A stretch of DNA of 5,036 bases from Pseudomonadota bacterium (GTDB lineage Bacteria; Pseudomonadota; Gammaproteobacteria; Burkholderiales; Sulfuricellaceae), in NCBI GenBank assembly GCA_021783895.1, contig JAJXTJ010000133.1:1-5036 (forward strand). The letters run 5' to 3'. Position 1 is the stretch's first letter. Each line of letters opens with the position of its first letter. The position numbers were made by a program, and so were the translations under genes. The notes under the pieces are model-generated. The model did no database searches and had not been told where the DNA came from. It saw nothing but the letters and a program-made list of their open reading frames with translations. Of this stretch, positions 1-5,036 are shown one piece after another.

Positions 1-858
1 TGTTTGGCCAACGTGGCGAGCGGAGCGGATAGCGATACGCTCGGTTCGATCGGGGACGTCAGCGTCAAGAAGGCGGATGTGCAAGCTCTGTTAAATGTTC
101 AGGGGGTTAGCGTCGTGAAGAAGCTTACCGATAATCCGGCTTTACTAGCCAAGCTGATCGAAACCGAGACCGTCAGGAAAGCGATTCTCGCGGAAAGCGA
201 AAAAAAGGGGTGGGAAAAAAAGCCGAATATCGCCTATCTGATGGAGCGGGCAAGAGATCAGGTGCTTATAGACAGCTACTTGGGCGAAATGGCGAAAGTA
301 TCCAACGACTACCCCAAAGAGGATGAAATATCGCAATTCTACAAACAAAACGCTACCAGTTTCAAATCGCCCCCGATGGTTCATCTGGCGCAGATTTTTT
401 TGCCGCTTGGGGCCGATGCCTCTGCTGCCGATCAGAAAGAAGCAGGCAAGAAGTTAGAAATGATCCAGGGGAAATTGAATGCGAAAAAGTCCGACTTTGC
501 AGAAGTGGCGCGCAAGAACTCCCTAGATCAGGCCAGTGCGTCGAAGGGAGGCGATATGGGATGGCTGTCCGAAGCCGTTTTGCTGCCGGAGATAAAGAAG
601 GAGTTGACCTTTCTGGCCAAAGGTTCGGTGAGCAAGCCGATCCGGACAAATTCCGGATGGCATATTATCAAACTGATCGAAACCAAACCCGAGTCGACGC
701 AGTCATTGTCCGAAGCCAGACCGGCGATAGTCAATTTGTTGCGCAACAGAAAATTCGAAGAAAACAAGAAGGCCTATATTGAAGACATGCTGAAGAAAAC
801 ACCGATCAAAGTGGCGACGCCGGATGCCCTTAAAGGGATGTTCGGTGCGAATCCATAA
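1..858 (+). CDS. Periplasmic parvulin-type (PpiC/SurA-like) peptidyl-prolyl cis-trans isomerase, 5'-truncated by window edge
   Basis: Catalyses cis-trans isomerisation of X-Pro bonds, probably as a chaperone for exported proteins in the cell envelope. Residues are counted from the TTG codon at base 4. A helical SurA-like N-terminal region covers about residues 15-115. A PpiC rotamase domain follows at about 122-228, with the signatures VHLAQIF (His127), GGDMGWL (182-188) and SGWHIIKL (His220), the paired histidines typical of parvulins. A charged helical tail ends at a TAA. The frame is open at the left edge and the first codon is Cys, so the TTG is probably not the real start. The signal sequence would lie outside, and the Cys could be a lipobox cysteine or part of a signal peptidase I site. 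The family also contains EpsD-like isomerases of exopolysaccharide clusters, and nothing here decides the subfamily. The gene is visibly richer in A than the downstream metabolic genes, including two A7 runs near 200-221. The parvulin assignment is firm; the substrate is unknown. Confidence 0.9.
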   Translation, partial: CLANVASGADSDTLGSIGDVSVKKADVQALLNVQGVSVVKKLTDNPALLAKLIETETVRKAILAESEKKGWEKKPNIAYLMERARDQVLIDSYLGEMAKVSNDYPKEDEISQFYKQNATSFKSPPMVHLAQIFLPLGADASAADQKEAGKKLEMIQGKLNAKKSDFAEVARKNSLDQASASKGGDMGWLSEAVLLPEIKKELTFLAKGSVSKPIRTNSGWHIIKLIETKPESTQSLSEARPAIVNLLRNRKFEENKKAYIEDMLKKTPIKVATPDALKGMFGANP

Positions 859-869
859 GCAACCCTGAT

Positions 870-937
870 TAGACCATGGCTTAACTATCTGGCATGTTGT
901 TGCCAGATAGTTGGCGAGAGGCTTGGTGGCTGGTCTA
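870..937 (+). other. Nested inverted repeats: candidate structured RNA or 3'UTR element
   Basis: The arms 883-894 and 901-912 (AACTATCTGGCA and its exact reverse complement) form a perfect 12-bp stem with a 6-nt loop, TGTTGT. This hairpin sits inside a second pair, TAGACCA (870-876) with TGGTCTA (931-937), giving a nested or Y-shaped fold starting 12 nt after the isomerase stop codon. No T-run follows, so it is not itself an intrinsic terminator. It could be the 5' part of a small RNA ending at the 1021-1050 terminator, a 3'UTR structure protecting the isomerase mRNA, or a decayed mobile or repeat sequence. I recognise no known RNA family. The base pairing is seen directly; any function is inference. 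Confidence 0.45.
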
Positions 938-982
938 TCTTAAATCTCTGTGGGTTCAATTCCCCGCTCCTTGGCGCGAAAG

Positions 983-999
983 CTGGCTGAAAGCCAGCG
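983..999 (+). other. Short perfect hairpin upstream of the terminator
   Basis: GCTGGCT (983-989) pairs with AGCCAGC (993-999) around a 3-nt GAA loop, or as a 6-bp stem with a TGAAA loop. It lies between the nested repeats at 870-937 and the terminator at 1021-1050. In a transcript crossing the region it would form a separate stem-loop. There is no T-run and no known family match. Confidence 0.4.
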
Positions 1000-1020
1000 G
1001 ATTGAAGAGCGCAGTTAATA

Positions 1021-1050
1021 CCCCGCAGCAAGCTGCGGGGTGCTTTTTTC
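1021..1050 (+). terminator. Strong rho-independent terminator behind the isomerase region
   Basis: ACCCCGCAGC (1021-1030) pairs perfectly with GCTGCGGGGT (1033-1042). In practice this is an 8-bp GC-rich stem with a GCAAGC loop. It is followed by GC and six T residues (1045-1050). This ends plus-strand transcription from the isomerase gene or from a small RNA in 870-1050, before the convergent gene whose stop is at 1102. On the minus strand the hairpin is not followed by a T-run, so it acts mainly in the forward direction. Similar CCCCGCAGC palindromes are, as I recall, dispersed in many proteobacterial genomes, so it may also be a repeat-family member. Confidence 0.85.
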
Positions 1051-1099
1051 TCACTCCCCCCGACTCTCCCCCTGAGCGGCAGTCCTGTTCAGTCTTCCC

Positions 1100-1600
1100 T
1101 TAACGCGCCCACAATACGCGTAGCAGGTTATCCTGTTCGTTGTAATGAAATTCCAGTTCGCCTTTGTAGGCATGGTGCAATGCTTCGCCGATACCGCGGG
1201 CAAGATGGATTCCGGTGGTGGTGACCAGGACGCCGTCATCCTGGTCTTCGATTTTGACGATCCGCTCCATGGGGTGCTCTGCCTTGGCCTTTGCTTCCTC
1301 GTTTTTCGCCAGGTGCAGCAATTCCTCCCGGTGTTCCTTGAAGAACGGCCCGCCCACGGTCACGAATCCAGCCGGAAATTCATCATGGATGCGATGGCAG
1401 GCGGGGCACATTTCCTCGTGGGCCTGATCCGGCTTGGGCGTCCATTGCCAGCGTCCTTCGTGATATACGGCACCGCAAACTGGGCAAGCCGTGGGTTCGG
1501 GCAGTTTGTGCTTGGCTTTGTAAGCGTCATGCCGATACTCCTGCCCCCAAACCAGACGGTCATGCCGGATTGGTTGGAAACCTGCGAATCGGGTTTTCAT
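1100..1600 (-). CDS. Double-CxxC (zinc-ribbon-like) conserved protein, BCAM0308-like, function unknown
   Basis: Encodes 166 aa. I chose the ATG at 1600 because AAGGAG lies 6 nt upstream of it; an upstream in-frame ATG at 1651 would add 17 residues but lacks a comparable site. The N-terminal half is basic and aromatic and carries CPVC (Cys39, Cys42) and CPAC (Cys65, Cys68), a four-cysteine arrangement able to hold one zinc ion. Next comes a highly charged Glu/Lys/His-rich helix at about 88-112, then a compact C-terminal segment (about 113-166) with the strand-helix-strand look of a small alpha/beta domain. From memory it resembles the family called BCAM0308 in Betaproteobacteria, named after a Burkholderia cenocepacia locus; no search was done. 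There is no signal peptide or membrane segment, so it is probably cytoplasmic. It follows the truncated PfpI-like leader closely and is probably co-transcribed from the promoter near 1776. Zinc or nucleic-acid binding is possible but unproven. Confidence 0.82.
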   Translation of the reverse strand: MKTRFAGFQPIRHDRLVWGQEYRHDAYKAKHKLPEPTACPVCGAVYHEGRWQWTPKPDQAHEEMCPACHRIHDEFPAGFVTVGGPFFKEHREELLHLAKNEEAKAKAEHPMERIVKIEDQDDGVLVTTTGIHLARGIGEALHHAYKGELEFHYNEQDNLLRVLWAR

Positions 1601-1742
1601 TTTGTTCTCCTTGGTTGTCGTGTCGAGATGGATGCGCGGGAATAGGATCATCCACCTCGAAGCCTTGTTCTTTCAGGCGGCAGTAAGCCGCCAGAAGTCC
1701 GGTATCCTCGAAATGGTCCGCACTGATGATCGTTGCCTTCAT
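1560..1742 (-). pseudogene. 5' remnant of a DJ-1/PfpI-family gene (about 31 of ~180 codons)
   Basis: An open frame of 60 codons begins at the ATG at 1742 behind a good AGGAGG site 4 nt away. Its first ~31 residues (1650-1742) look like the start of the DJ-1/PfpI class I glutamine amidotransferase-like family. A short beta strand is followed by SADHFEDTGLL and a YCRLKEQGFEVD segment; the conserved Glu12 of the FED motif is present. After that the similarity stops abruptly. The remaining residues are encoded by the spacer and the first 41 bases of the double-CxxC gene, and end in TGA at 1560-1562. The nucleophile-elbow cysteine and the rest of the ~170-190-aa fold are absent, and neither other frame after 1650 restores family-like sequence, so deletion is more likely than a frameshift. 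It might still be translated as a short leader coupled to the downstream gene. The family assignment rests on a short stretch recalled from memory. Confidence 0.6.
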
Positions 1743-1775
1743 GACGCCTCCTGCTGTTCCGGCTTGCCTATAACA

Positions 1776-1781
1776 ATTATA
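1776..1781 (-). promoter_or_regulatory. Putative -10 box for the PfpI remnant / double-CxxC transcript
   Basis: Read on the minus strand, this hexamer is a perfect TATAAT located 33 nt before the ATG at 1742, which suggests a transcription start near 1769 and a leader of about 27 nt. The -35 region at normal spacing is poor; a TG lies just upstream of the hexamer but one base off the extended -10 position. The assignment rests on the hexamer and its placement only. Confidence 0.4.
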
Positions 1782-1862
1782 GTCAAACGTTCGGGAAGCG
1801 CTTGAAATGGTCAGGCAGGCACGGGTTGTGCGGTCGTTGGCAACCTCACATCGCTATCGCCG

Positions 1863-1892
1863 TTGCAAATATCAGTGTTTATCTTATATAAT
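1863..1892 (+). promoter_or_regulatory. Probable sigma-70 promoter of the gntR-type regulator gene
   Basis: TTGCAA (1863-1868) fits four of six -35 positions and is separated by 18 bp from a perfect TATAAT at 1887-1892. Transcription would start at about 1899, giving a leader of about 60 nt before the ATG at 1960. The -10 box lies inside one copy of the TCTTATATAA repeat, and the predicted start lies inside the second, the geometry expected for steric repression. Confidence 0.55.
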
Positions 1893-1915
1893 ATGTCTTA
1901 TATAAGATATATTAT
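1882..1915. promoter_or_regulatory. Putative tandem operator of the GntR/UTRA regulator
   Basis: TCTTATATAA occurs twice, at 1882-1891 and 1896-1905. The second copy is part of the perfect palindrome TCTTATATAAGA (1896-1907), and the first matches that 12-mer at 11 of 12 positions. The palindrome extends to 1888-1915 with a single mismatched pair (1895/1908). It covers the predicted -10 box and transcription start of the neighbouring regulator gene. GntR-family dimers bind short inverted repeats and often repress themselves, so autoregulation is the simplest reading. No further copy of the 12-mer was noticed upstream of the malic enzyme or citrate synthase genes. Confidence 0.6.
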
Positions 1916-1959
1916 CAATTTTTGTTGACCATGCCAGGGTTGGAAAACAAGGGTAAACC

Positions 1960-2694
1960 ATGACCAAATCGCATTCTACTCCTACATTCAGGCCGCTCTA
2001 TGAGCAGATCAAGATTTTGATCACGCAAAGCCTTGTGGCCGGAGAATGGCGGCCGGGCGAGGTGATTCCCAGCGAGCTGGAGCTGGCGAGCCGGTTCAAG
2101 GTCAGCCAGGGGACGGTGCGCAAGGCGATCGACGAGCTTGCGGCGGAAAACATCCTGGTGCGGCGCCAGGGGAAGGGGACATTTGTCGCTACCCATACCG
2201 AGGAGCATACCCATTACCGTTTTCTGCGCATCGTCGAGTTGAGCGGCAAGAAGGAATCCCCGGTCAGCGAGGTGCTGCATTGCGAGCGCGTCAAGGCCGA
2301 CATCACTGCCGCAGAGCGGCTCGGACTGAAGCGCGGGGCGCCAGTCATGATGGTGCGCCGCCTGCTCCGGTTTTCGGGAGAGCCGGTGATTCTGGACGAT
2401 ATCTGCCTGTCAGCCACCCTGTTCAAGGGAATTAACGACACTTTGATCAACGAATTTGAGGGTACGCTCTACAGTCTTTACGAGTCCCGTTTTGGCACCC
2501 GGATCATCCGCGCCGAGGAACGTATCCGGGCCGGCACGGCTGATGAAGCCGTTGCAGACCTGCTCGGCGTCCCGCCGAATGCGCCGCTGCTGGACATCGA
2601 CCGGGTGGCCTGTACTTACGGCGACCAGCCGGTGGAATGGCGCGTCAGCCGCTACAACACGCAACATCACTGCTATCTGAACGATCTGGGATAA
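1960..2694 (+). CDS. GntR-family transcriptional regulator, HutC subfamily (UTRA domain)
   Basis: Encodes a 244-aa DNA-binding repressor or activator of typical HutC length. A winged helix-turn-helix covers about residues 11-77: PLYEQIK opens the domain, PSELELASRFKVSQGTVRKA (37-56) holds the recognition helix, and the RRQGKGTFV wing follows. A C-terminal UTRA ligand-binding domain spans about 85-240, with the RLLRFSGEPVILDD and YGDQPVEWRVSRYN segments typical of the fold. The ATG at 1960 is chosen because the family N terminus starts right after it; its ribosome site (AAGGGT, 1949-1954) is modest. The gene has its own promoter with the TCTTATATAA boxes over it, suggesting autoregulation. It lies 96 bp before a malic enzyme gene in the same direction, with citrate synthase next, so a role in controlling malate/TCA entry is likely but inferred. 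UTRA effectors range from sugars to histidine intermediates, and the ligand here cannot be read from the sequence. Confidence 0.93.
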   Translation: MTKSHSTPTFRPLYEQIKILITQSLVAGEWRPGEVIPSELELASRFKVSQGTVRKAIDELAAENILVRRQGKGTFVATHTEEHTHYRFLRIVELSGKKESPVSEVLHCERVKADITAAERLGLKRGAPVMMVRRLLRFSGEPVILDDICLSATLFKGINDTLINEFEGTLYSLYESRFGTRIIRAEERIRAGTADEAVADLLGVPPNAPLLDIDRVACTYGDQPVEWRVSRYNTQHHCYLNDLG

Positions 2695-2696
2695 AT

Positions 2697-2775
2697 AGCT
2701 ATCAGCCGTCAGCTATCAGCTATCAGTAAAACCGCGCGGCTTTGCCTCGCACAAAGAAACTGACAACTGATAGCT
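2697..2775. repeat. Tandem AGCTATCAG repeats and 17-bp inverted repeat between regulator and malic enzyme
   Basis: AGCTATCAG occurs three times (2697-2705, 2711-2719 and 2718-2726, the last two overlapping by two bases) and once inverted as CTGATAGCT (2767-2775). The arms 2711-2727 and 2759-2775 pair over 17 positions, 15 of them Watson-Crick and two G-T, around a 31-nt loop that contains the self-complementary CCGCGCGG (2732-2739). In RNA this makes a long stem ending 15 nt before the malic enzyme ATG. Similar AGCTATCAG-type intergenic repeats are, as I recall, dispersed in several bacterial genomes, so this is probably a copy of a small non-coding repeat family. It lacks a T-run and is not a classical terminator. 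Confidence 0.7.
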
Positions 2776-2790
2776 AATGAAGGAATTTTC

Positions 2791-3987
2791 ATGACCCCCT
2801 TGAAGCAACAGGCTCTCGATTATCACGAGTTTCCCCGACCGGGAAAAATTTCGGTCGAACCCTCCAAGCCCTGCGCCACAGCGCAGTATCTCTCCTTGGC
2901 ATACACTCCTGGCGTGGCCGAGCCGGTGCGCGAAATCGCCAAAAATCCGGAAAACGCCTACCGCTACACCAACAAGGGCAACCTGGTCGCGGTAATCACC
3001 GACGGCTCCGCCATTCTTGGCCTGGGAAATCTGGGTCCGCTGGCGAGCAAGCCGGTGATGGAGGGAAAGAGCATTCTGTTCAAGCGCTTTGCCAATATCG
3101 ACGTGTTCGATATCGAGGTCAACGCGCCCAGCATCGAGTCCTTCATCGAAACCGTGGTCAACATTTCGCCGACCTTCGGCGGCATCAACCTGGAAGATAT
3201 CGCCGCACCGCACTGCTTCGTGATCGAAAAGGCGCTCAAGGCGCGTCTGGATATTCCGGTTTTTCACGACGACCAGCACGGTACCGCGGTGATCATCTGC
3301 GCAGGCCTGCTCAACGCGCTGGAAATACAGGGCAAGAAGCTGGAGGACGTGAAGTTGGTGTGCCTAGGCACCGGTGCTGCCGGGCTGGCAGGAATGCGCC
3401 TGCTGATTTCGATGGGCGCGAAAAAGGGAAACATGATGATGGTGGACAGCAAGGGCGTGATCCACACCGGACGCGGCGACCTGAATGTCTACAAGCAGGA
3501 ATTCGCCAGGGATACCCCGCTGCGCACGCTGACGGAGGCCATGAATGGCGCGGATGTATTCATCGGCGTTTCCCGTTCCAATCTGGTCAACCAGGAAATG
3601 ATAAAAAGCATGGCGCCCAGGCCGGTCGTGTTTGCGATGTCCAACCCAGATCCTGAAATCCTGCCCAGTGAAGCCCACGCGGCGCGCGACGACCTGATTA
3701 TGGCCACCGGACGCTCCGATTTCCCCAACCAGGTCAACAACGTGCTGGGATTTCCGTTCATTTTTCGCGGCGCGCTGGATGCACGTGCCAAACAGATCAC
3801 CGAAAAAATGCTGATCGCTGCCGTGAAAGCGCTGGCCGAACTGGCGCGCGAGCCTGTGCCGGAAGAGGTGCTCAAGGCTTACAACGCCAAGAAAATGGCT
3901 TTCGGCAGGGACTATATCCTGCCCACACCGTTCGATCCCCGGCTGATCGAGCGCATTCCGCAGGCAGTGGCCAACGCGATCGAATAA
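2791..3987 (+). CDS. maeB: NAD(P)-dependent malic enzyme, short form without phosphotransacetylase-like domain
   Basis: Oxidatively decarboxylates L-malate to pyruvate and CO2 in the cytoplasm, yielding NAD(P)H and linking the TCA cycle to pyruvate. The 398-aa product matches the catalytic half of E. coli MaeB almost motif for motif. The N terminus reads ALDYHEFPRPGKI, and AYTPGVA contains the likely catalytic Tyr38. Lys93 follows in VMEGK; GINLEDI (Glu135, Asp136) and PVFHDDQHGTA (Asp160, Asp161) supply the metal ligands. The Rossmann loop is GTGAAG (193-198), followed by NPDPEI (285-290) and NQVNN (313-317). Classical MaeB is about 750 aa with a C-terminal phosphotransacetylase-like regulatory domain. 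This protein stops right after the FDPRLIERIPQAVANAI segment, and no remnant of that domain appears before gltA, so it is a genuine short form. The ATG at 2791 has AAGGAA 5 nt upstream. Cofactor preference (NAD or NADP) cannot be settled by eye, so the symbol is given by similarity. Confidence 0.93.
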   Translation: MTPLKQQALDYHEFPRPGKISVEPSKPCATAQYLSLAYTPGVAEPVREIAKNPENAYRYTNKGNLVAVITDGSAILGLGNLGPLASKPVMEGKSILFKRFANIDVFDIEVNAPSIESFIETVVNISPTFGGINLEDIAAPHCFVIEKALKARLDIPVFHDDQHGTAVIICAGLLNALEIQGKKLEDVKLVCLGTGAAGLAGMRLLISMGAKKGNMMMVDSKGVIHTGRGDLNVYKQEFARDTPLRTLTEAMNGADVFIGVSRSNLVNQEMIKSMAPRPVVFAMSNPDPEILPSEAHAARDDLIMATGRSDFPNQVNNVLGFPFIFRGALDARAKQITEKMLIAAVKALAELAREPVPEEVLKAYNAKKMAFGRDYILPTPFDPRLIERIPQAVANAIE

Positions 3988-4098
3988 ACGACTATGACAA
4001 ACCGATGCCCCAAGTATCTTAGTCTGTTCAGGATCACCGGATCAGCGGAGCGTTGCGGCTTGTTGCTGCGCCAATATTAATTGAAGAGGAACTGGATC

Positions 4099-5036
4099 AT
4101 GAGCGAACGCAAGGCATATCTCAGAATCGACGGCGGTGCAGAAATCGAACTGCCGCTTCTTTCCGGCACTCTCGGCCCGGATGTGATCGACATCCGCAAC
4201 CTGGGGAAACACGGGGTGTTCACCTATGACCCGGGATTCATGTCAACGGGCAGTTGCAGCTCAAAAATCACCTTCATCGACGGCGACGAGGGGATATTGC
4301 TTTACCGTGGCTATCCCATCGAGCAATTGGCCGAGCACGCCGATTTCCTCGAGGTCTGCCACCTGCTTTATTACGGTGAACTGCCCACCAGGGAACAGAA
4401 GCAGGGGTTCGATTCCATCATCCGTCATCACTCCATGGTACATGACCAGGTTACCAGCTTCTTCAAGGGTTTCCGTCGCGATGCCCACCCCATGGCGGTA
4501 ATGGTTGGGGTGGTGGGAGCGCTGTCGGCTTTCTATCAGGATTCCGGCGACGTGTCCGATCCTCACCACCGCGAAATTTCCGCCCACCGCCTGCTCGCCA
4601 AGGTGCCGACCATCGCGGCCATGAGCTACAAGTACAATACCGGGCAGCCCTTCGCCTATCCGCGCAACTCGCTCTCCTACGCGGCGAACTTTTTGCATAT
4701 GATGTTCTCCACGCCGTGCGAGGAATACGTGCCCAACCCGGTGATGGTCAGAGCTCTGGACCGGATTTTCACGCTACACGCTGACCATGAGCAAAATGCC
4801 TCTACCTCGACGGTGCGTCTGGCAGGCTCCAGCGGCGCCAATCCTTTCGCCTGCATCGCCGCAGGCATCGCCTCGCTGTGGGGCCCGGCCCACGGCGGCG
4901 CCAACGAAGAGGTGCTGAAGATGCTGGAGGAAATCGGCGACGTTTCCAATATCCCGAAATTCATCGAGCGCGCAAAGGACAAGAAAAACGCCTTCCGCCT
5001 GATGGGCTTCGGCCACCGGGTGTACAAGAATTTCGA
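4099..5036 (+). CDS. gltA: Citrate synthase, type II, 3' end beyond window
   Basis: Condenses oxaloacetate and acetyl-CoA to citrate, the entry step of the TCA cycle. The window holds the first 312 codons of an expected ~430; the frame is open to the right edge. The ATG at 4099 follows AGAGGA (4085-4090) with 8 nt spacing and gives the usual short beta-rich N terminus. Recognised motifs are [48 protein letters not shown] (228-240) and [10 protein letters not shown], with His265 corresponding to catalytic His264 of E. coli Glt[10 protein letters not shown] follows, with His306 corresponding to His305; the catalytic Asp lies outside. Cys207 in STPCEEY matches the E. coli cysteine near the NADH site, so this is probably the hexameric, NADH-inhibited class. 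It lies 111 bp after the malic enzyme stop with no clear terminator between. A weak TATTAA (4075-4080) could be a local -10 box. Co-transcription with malic enzyme is possible but unproven. Confidence 0.95.
   Translation, partial: MSERKAYLRIDGGAEIELPLLSGTLGPDVIDIRNLGKHGVFTYDPGFMSTGSCSSKITFIDGDEGILLYRGYPIEQLAEHADFLEVCHLLYYGELPTREQKQGFDSIIRHHSMVHDQVTSFFKGFRRDAHPMAVMVGVVGALSAFYQDSGDVSDPHHREISAHRLLAKVPTIAAMSYKYNTGQPFAYPRNSLSYAANFLHMMFSTPCEEYVPNPVMVRALDRIFTLHADHEQNASTSTVRLAGSSGANPFACIAAGIASLWGPAHGGANEEVLKMLEEIGDVSNIPKFIERAKDKKNAFRLMGFGHRVYKNF

Noticed and set aside
200..222. Two in-frame A AAA AAG slippery heptamers 15 nt apart in the isomerase gene, as in programmed -1 frameshifting.
   Set aside because: The -1 frame soon ends at a TGA near 324 and would remove the whole catalytic domain. 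There is no stimulatory hairpin evident; Lys-rich coding explains the A runs.
879..916. Possible integron attC site, because GCTTAAC precedes a long hairpin followed by GTTGGCG.
   Set aside because: The right-hand box does not fit GTTRRRY, the arms are perfectly paired without the extrahelical bases of attC, and there is no cassette or integrase context.
950..974. A T-arm-like GGGTTCAATTCCC string suggesting a tRNA or tRNA fragment used as an attachment site.
   Set aside because: Only three T-stem pairs form; the next two are T-C and G-G mismatches. There is no CCA end, no matching acceptor strand upstream and no convincing anticodon arm, so it is not called as a tRNA.
894..1103. A 69-codon open frame on the plus strand.
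   Set aside because: It crosses the hairpin and the terminator, has no ribosome site and an unnatural Trp/Pro/Ser-rich composition; it is a chance frame over structured non-coding DNA.
1145..1645. A 166-codon plus-strand frame opposite the double-CxxC gene.
   Set aside because: It lacks a ribosome binding site and family-like motifs, and mirrors the better supported minus-strand gene, which has AAGGAG and conserved CxxC pairs.
3988..4098. Possible remnant of a phosphotransacetylase-like domain or a terminator between malic enzyme and gltA.
   Set aside because: The 111 bp show no family-like translation in any frame and no GC-rich hairpin followed by T residues; only a weak promoter-like TATTAA is visible.
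4261..4698. Minus-strand frames opposite citrate synthase, including a longer one here.
   Set aside because: They lie fully antisense to an unambiguous gltA coding sequence with catalytic motifs and have no independent start signals.

Overview
This 5.0 kb window is ordinary bacterial chromosome. The gene content points to a betaproteobacterium: an envelope parvulin, a small double-CxxC protein that resembles the family named after Burkholderia BCAM0308, and a HutC-type GntR regulator ahead of a malic enzyme and a type II citrate synthase. The lineage is inferred from recalled family distributions, with no database search. Moderate-to-high GC and dense packing agree with it.

Layout. (1) Bases 1-858 (+) hold the 3' part of a periplasmic peptidyl-prolyl isomerase; its start lies left of the window. 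(2) Bases 859-1099 have no convincing gene but much secondary structure: a perfect 12-bp hairpin inside a longer-range stem, a second hairpin, and a strong intrinsic terminator at 1021-1050. (3) On the minus strand, convergent with the isomerase, lies a 166-aa double-CxxC protein (1100-1600). It is preceded by the first ~31 codons of a DJ-1/PfpI-type gene that has its own ribosome binding site and putative promoter but no family body. (4) Bases 1743-1959 are a divergent regulatory region. The forward promoter of the regulator gene is overlaid by two copies of a TCTTATATAA-type box, one of them the core of a 28-bp near-perfect palindrome. (5) On the plus strand follow the GntR/UTRA regulator (1960-2694), a 96-bp spacer with tandem and inverted repeats, a short NAD(P)-malic enzyme without the phosphotransacetylase-like tail (2791-3987), and citrate synthase gltA (4099 to beyond the right edge).

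How the genes work together. Malic enzyme takes malate to pyruvate, and citrate synthase draws oxaloacetate and acetyl-CoA into the TCA cycle, so the two enzymes compete around the malate/oxaloacetate node. The upstream regulator, which appears to repress itself, is a plausible local controller of that node. No clear intrinsic terminator is visible between the regulator, malic enzyme and citrate synthase, so read-through from the regulator promoter is possible.

No new multi-gene system is evident. The most interesting items are the structured region behind the isomerase gene, the operator/promoter overlap, the truncated PfpI leader ahead of the double-CxxC gene, and the repeat element between regulator and malic enzyme.
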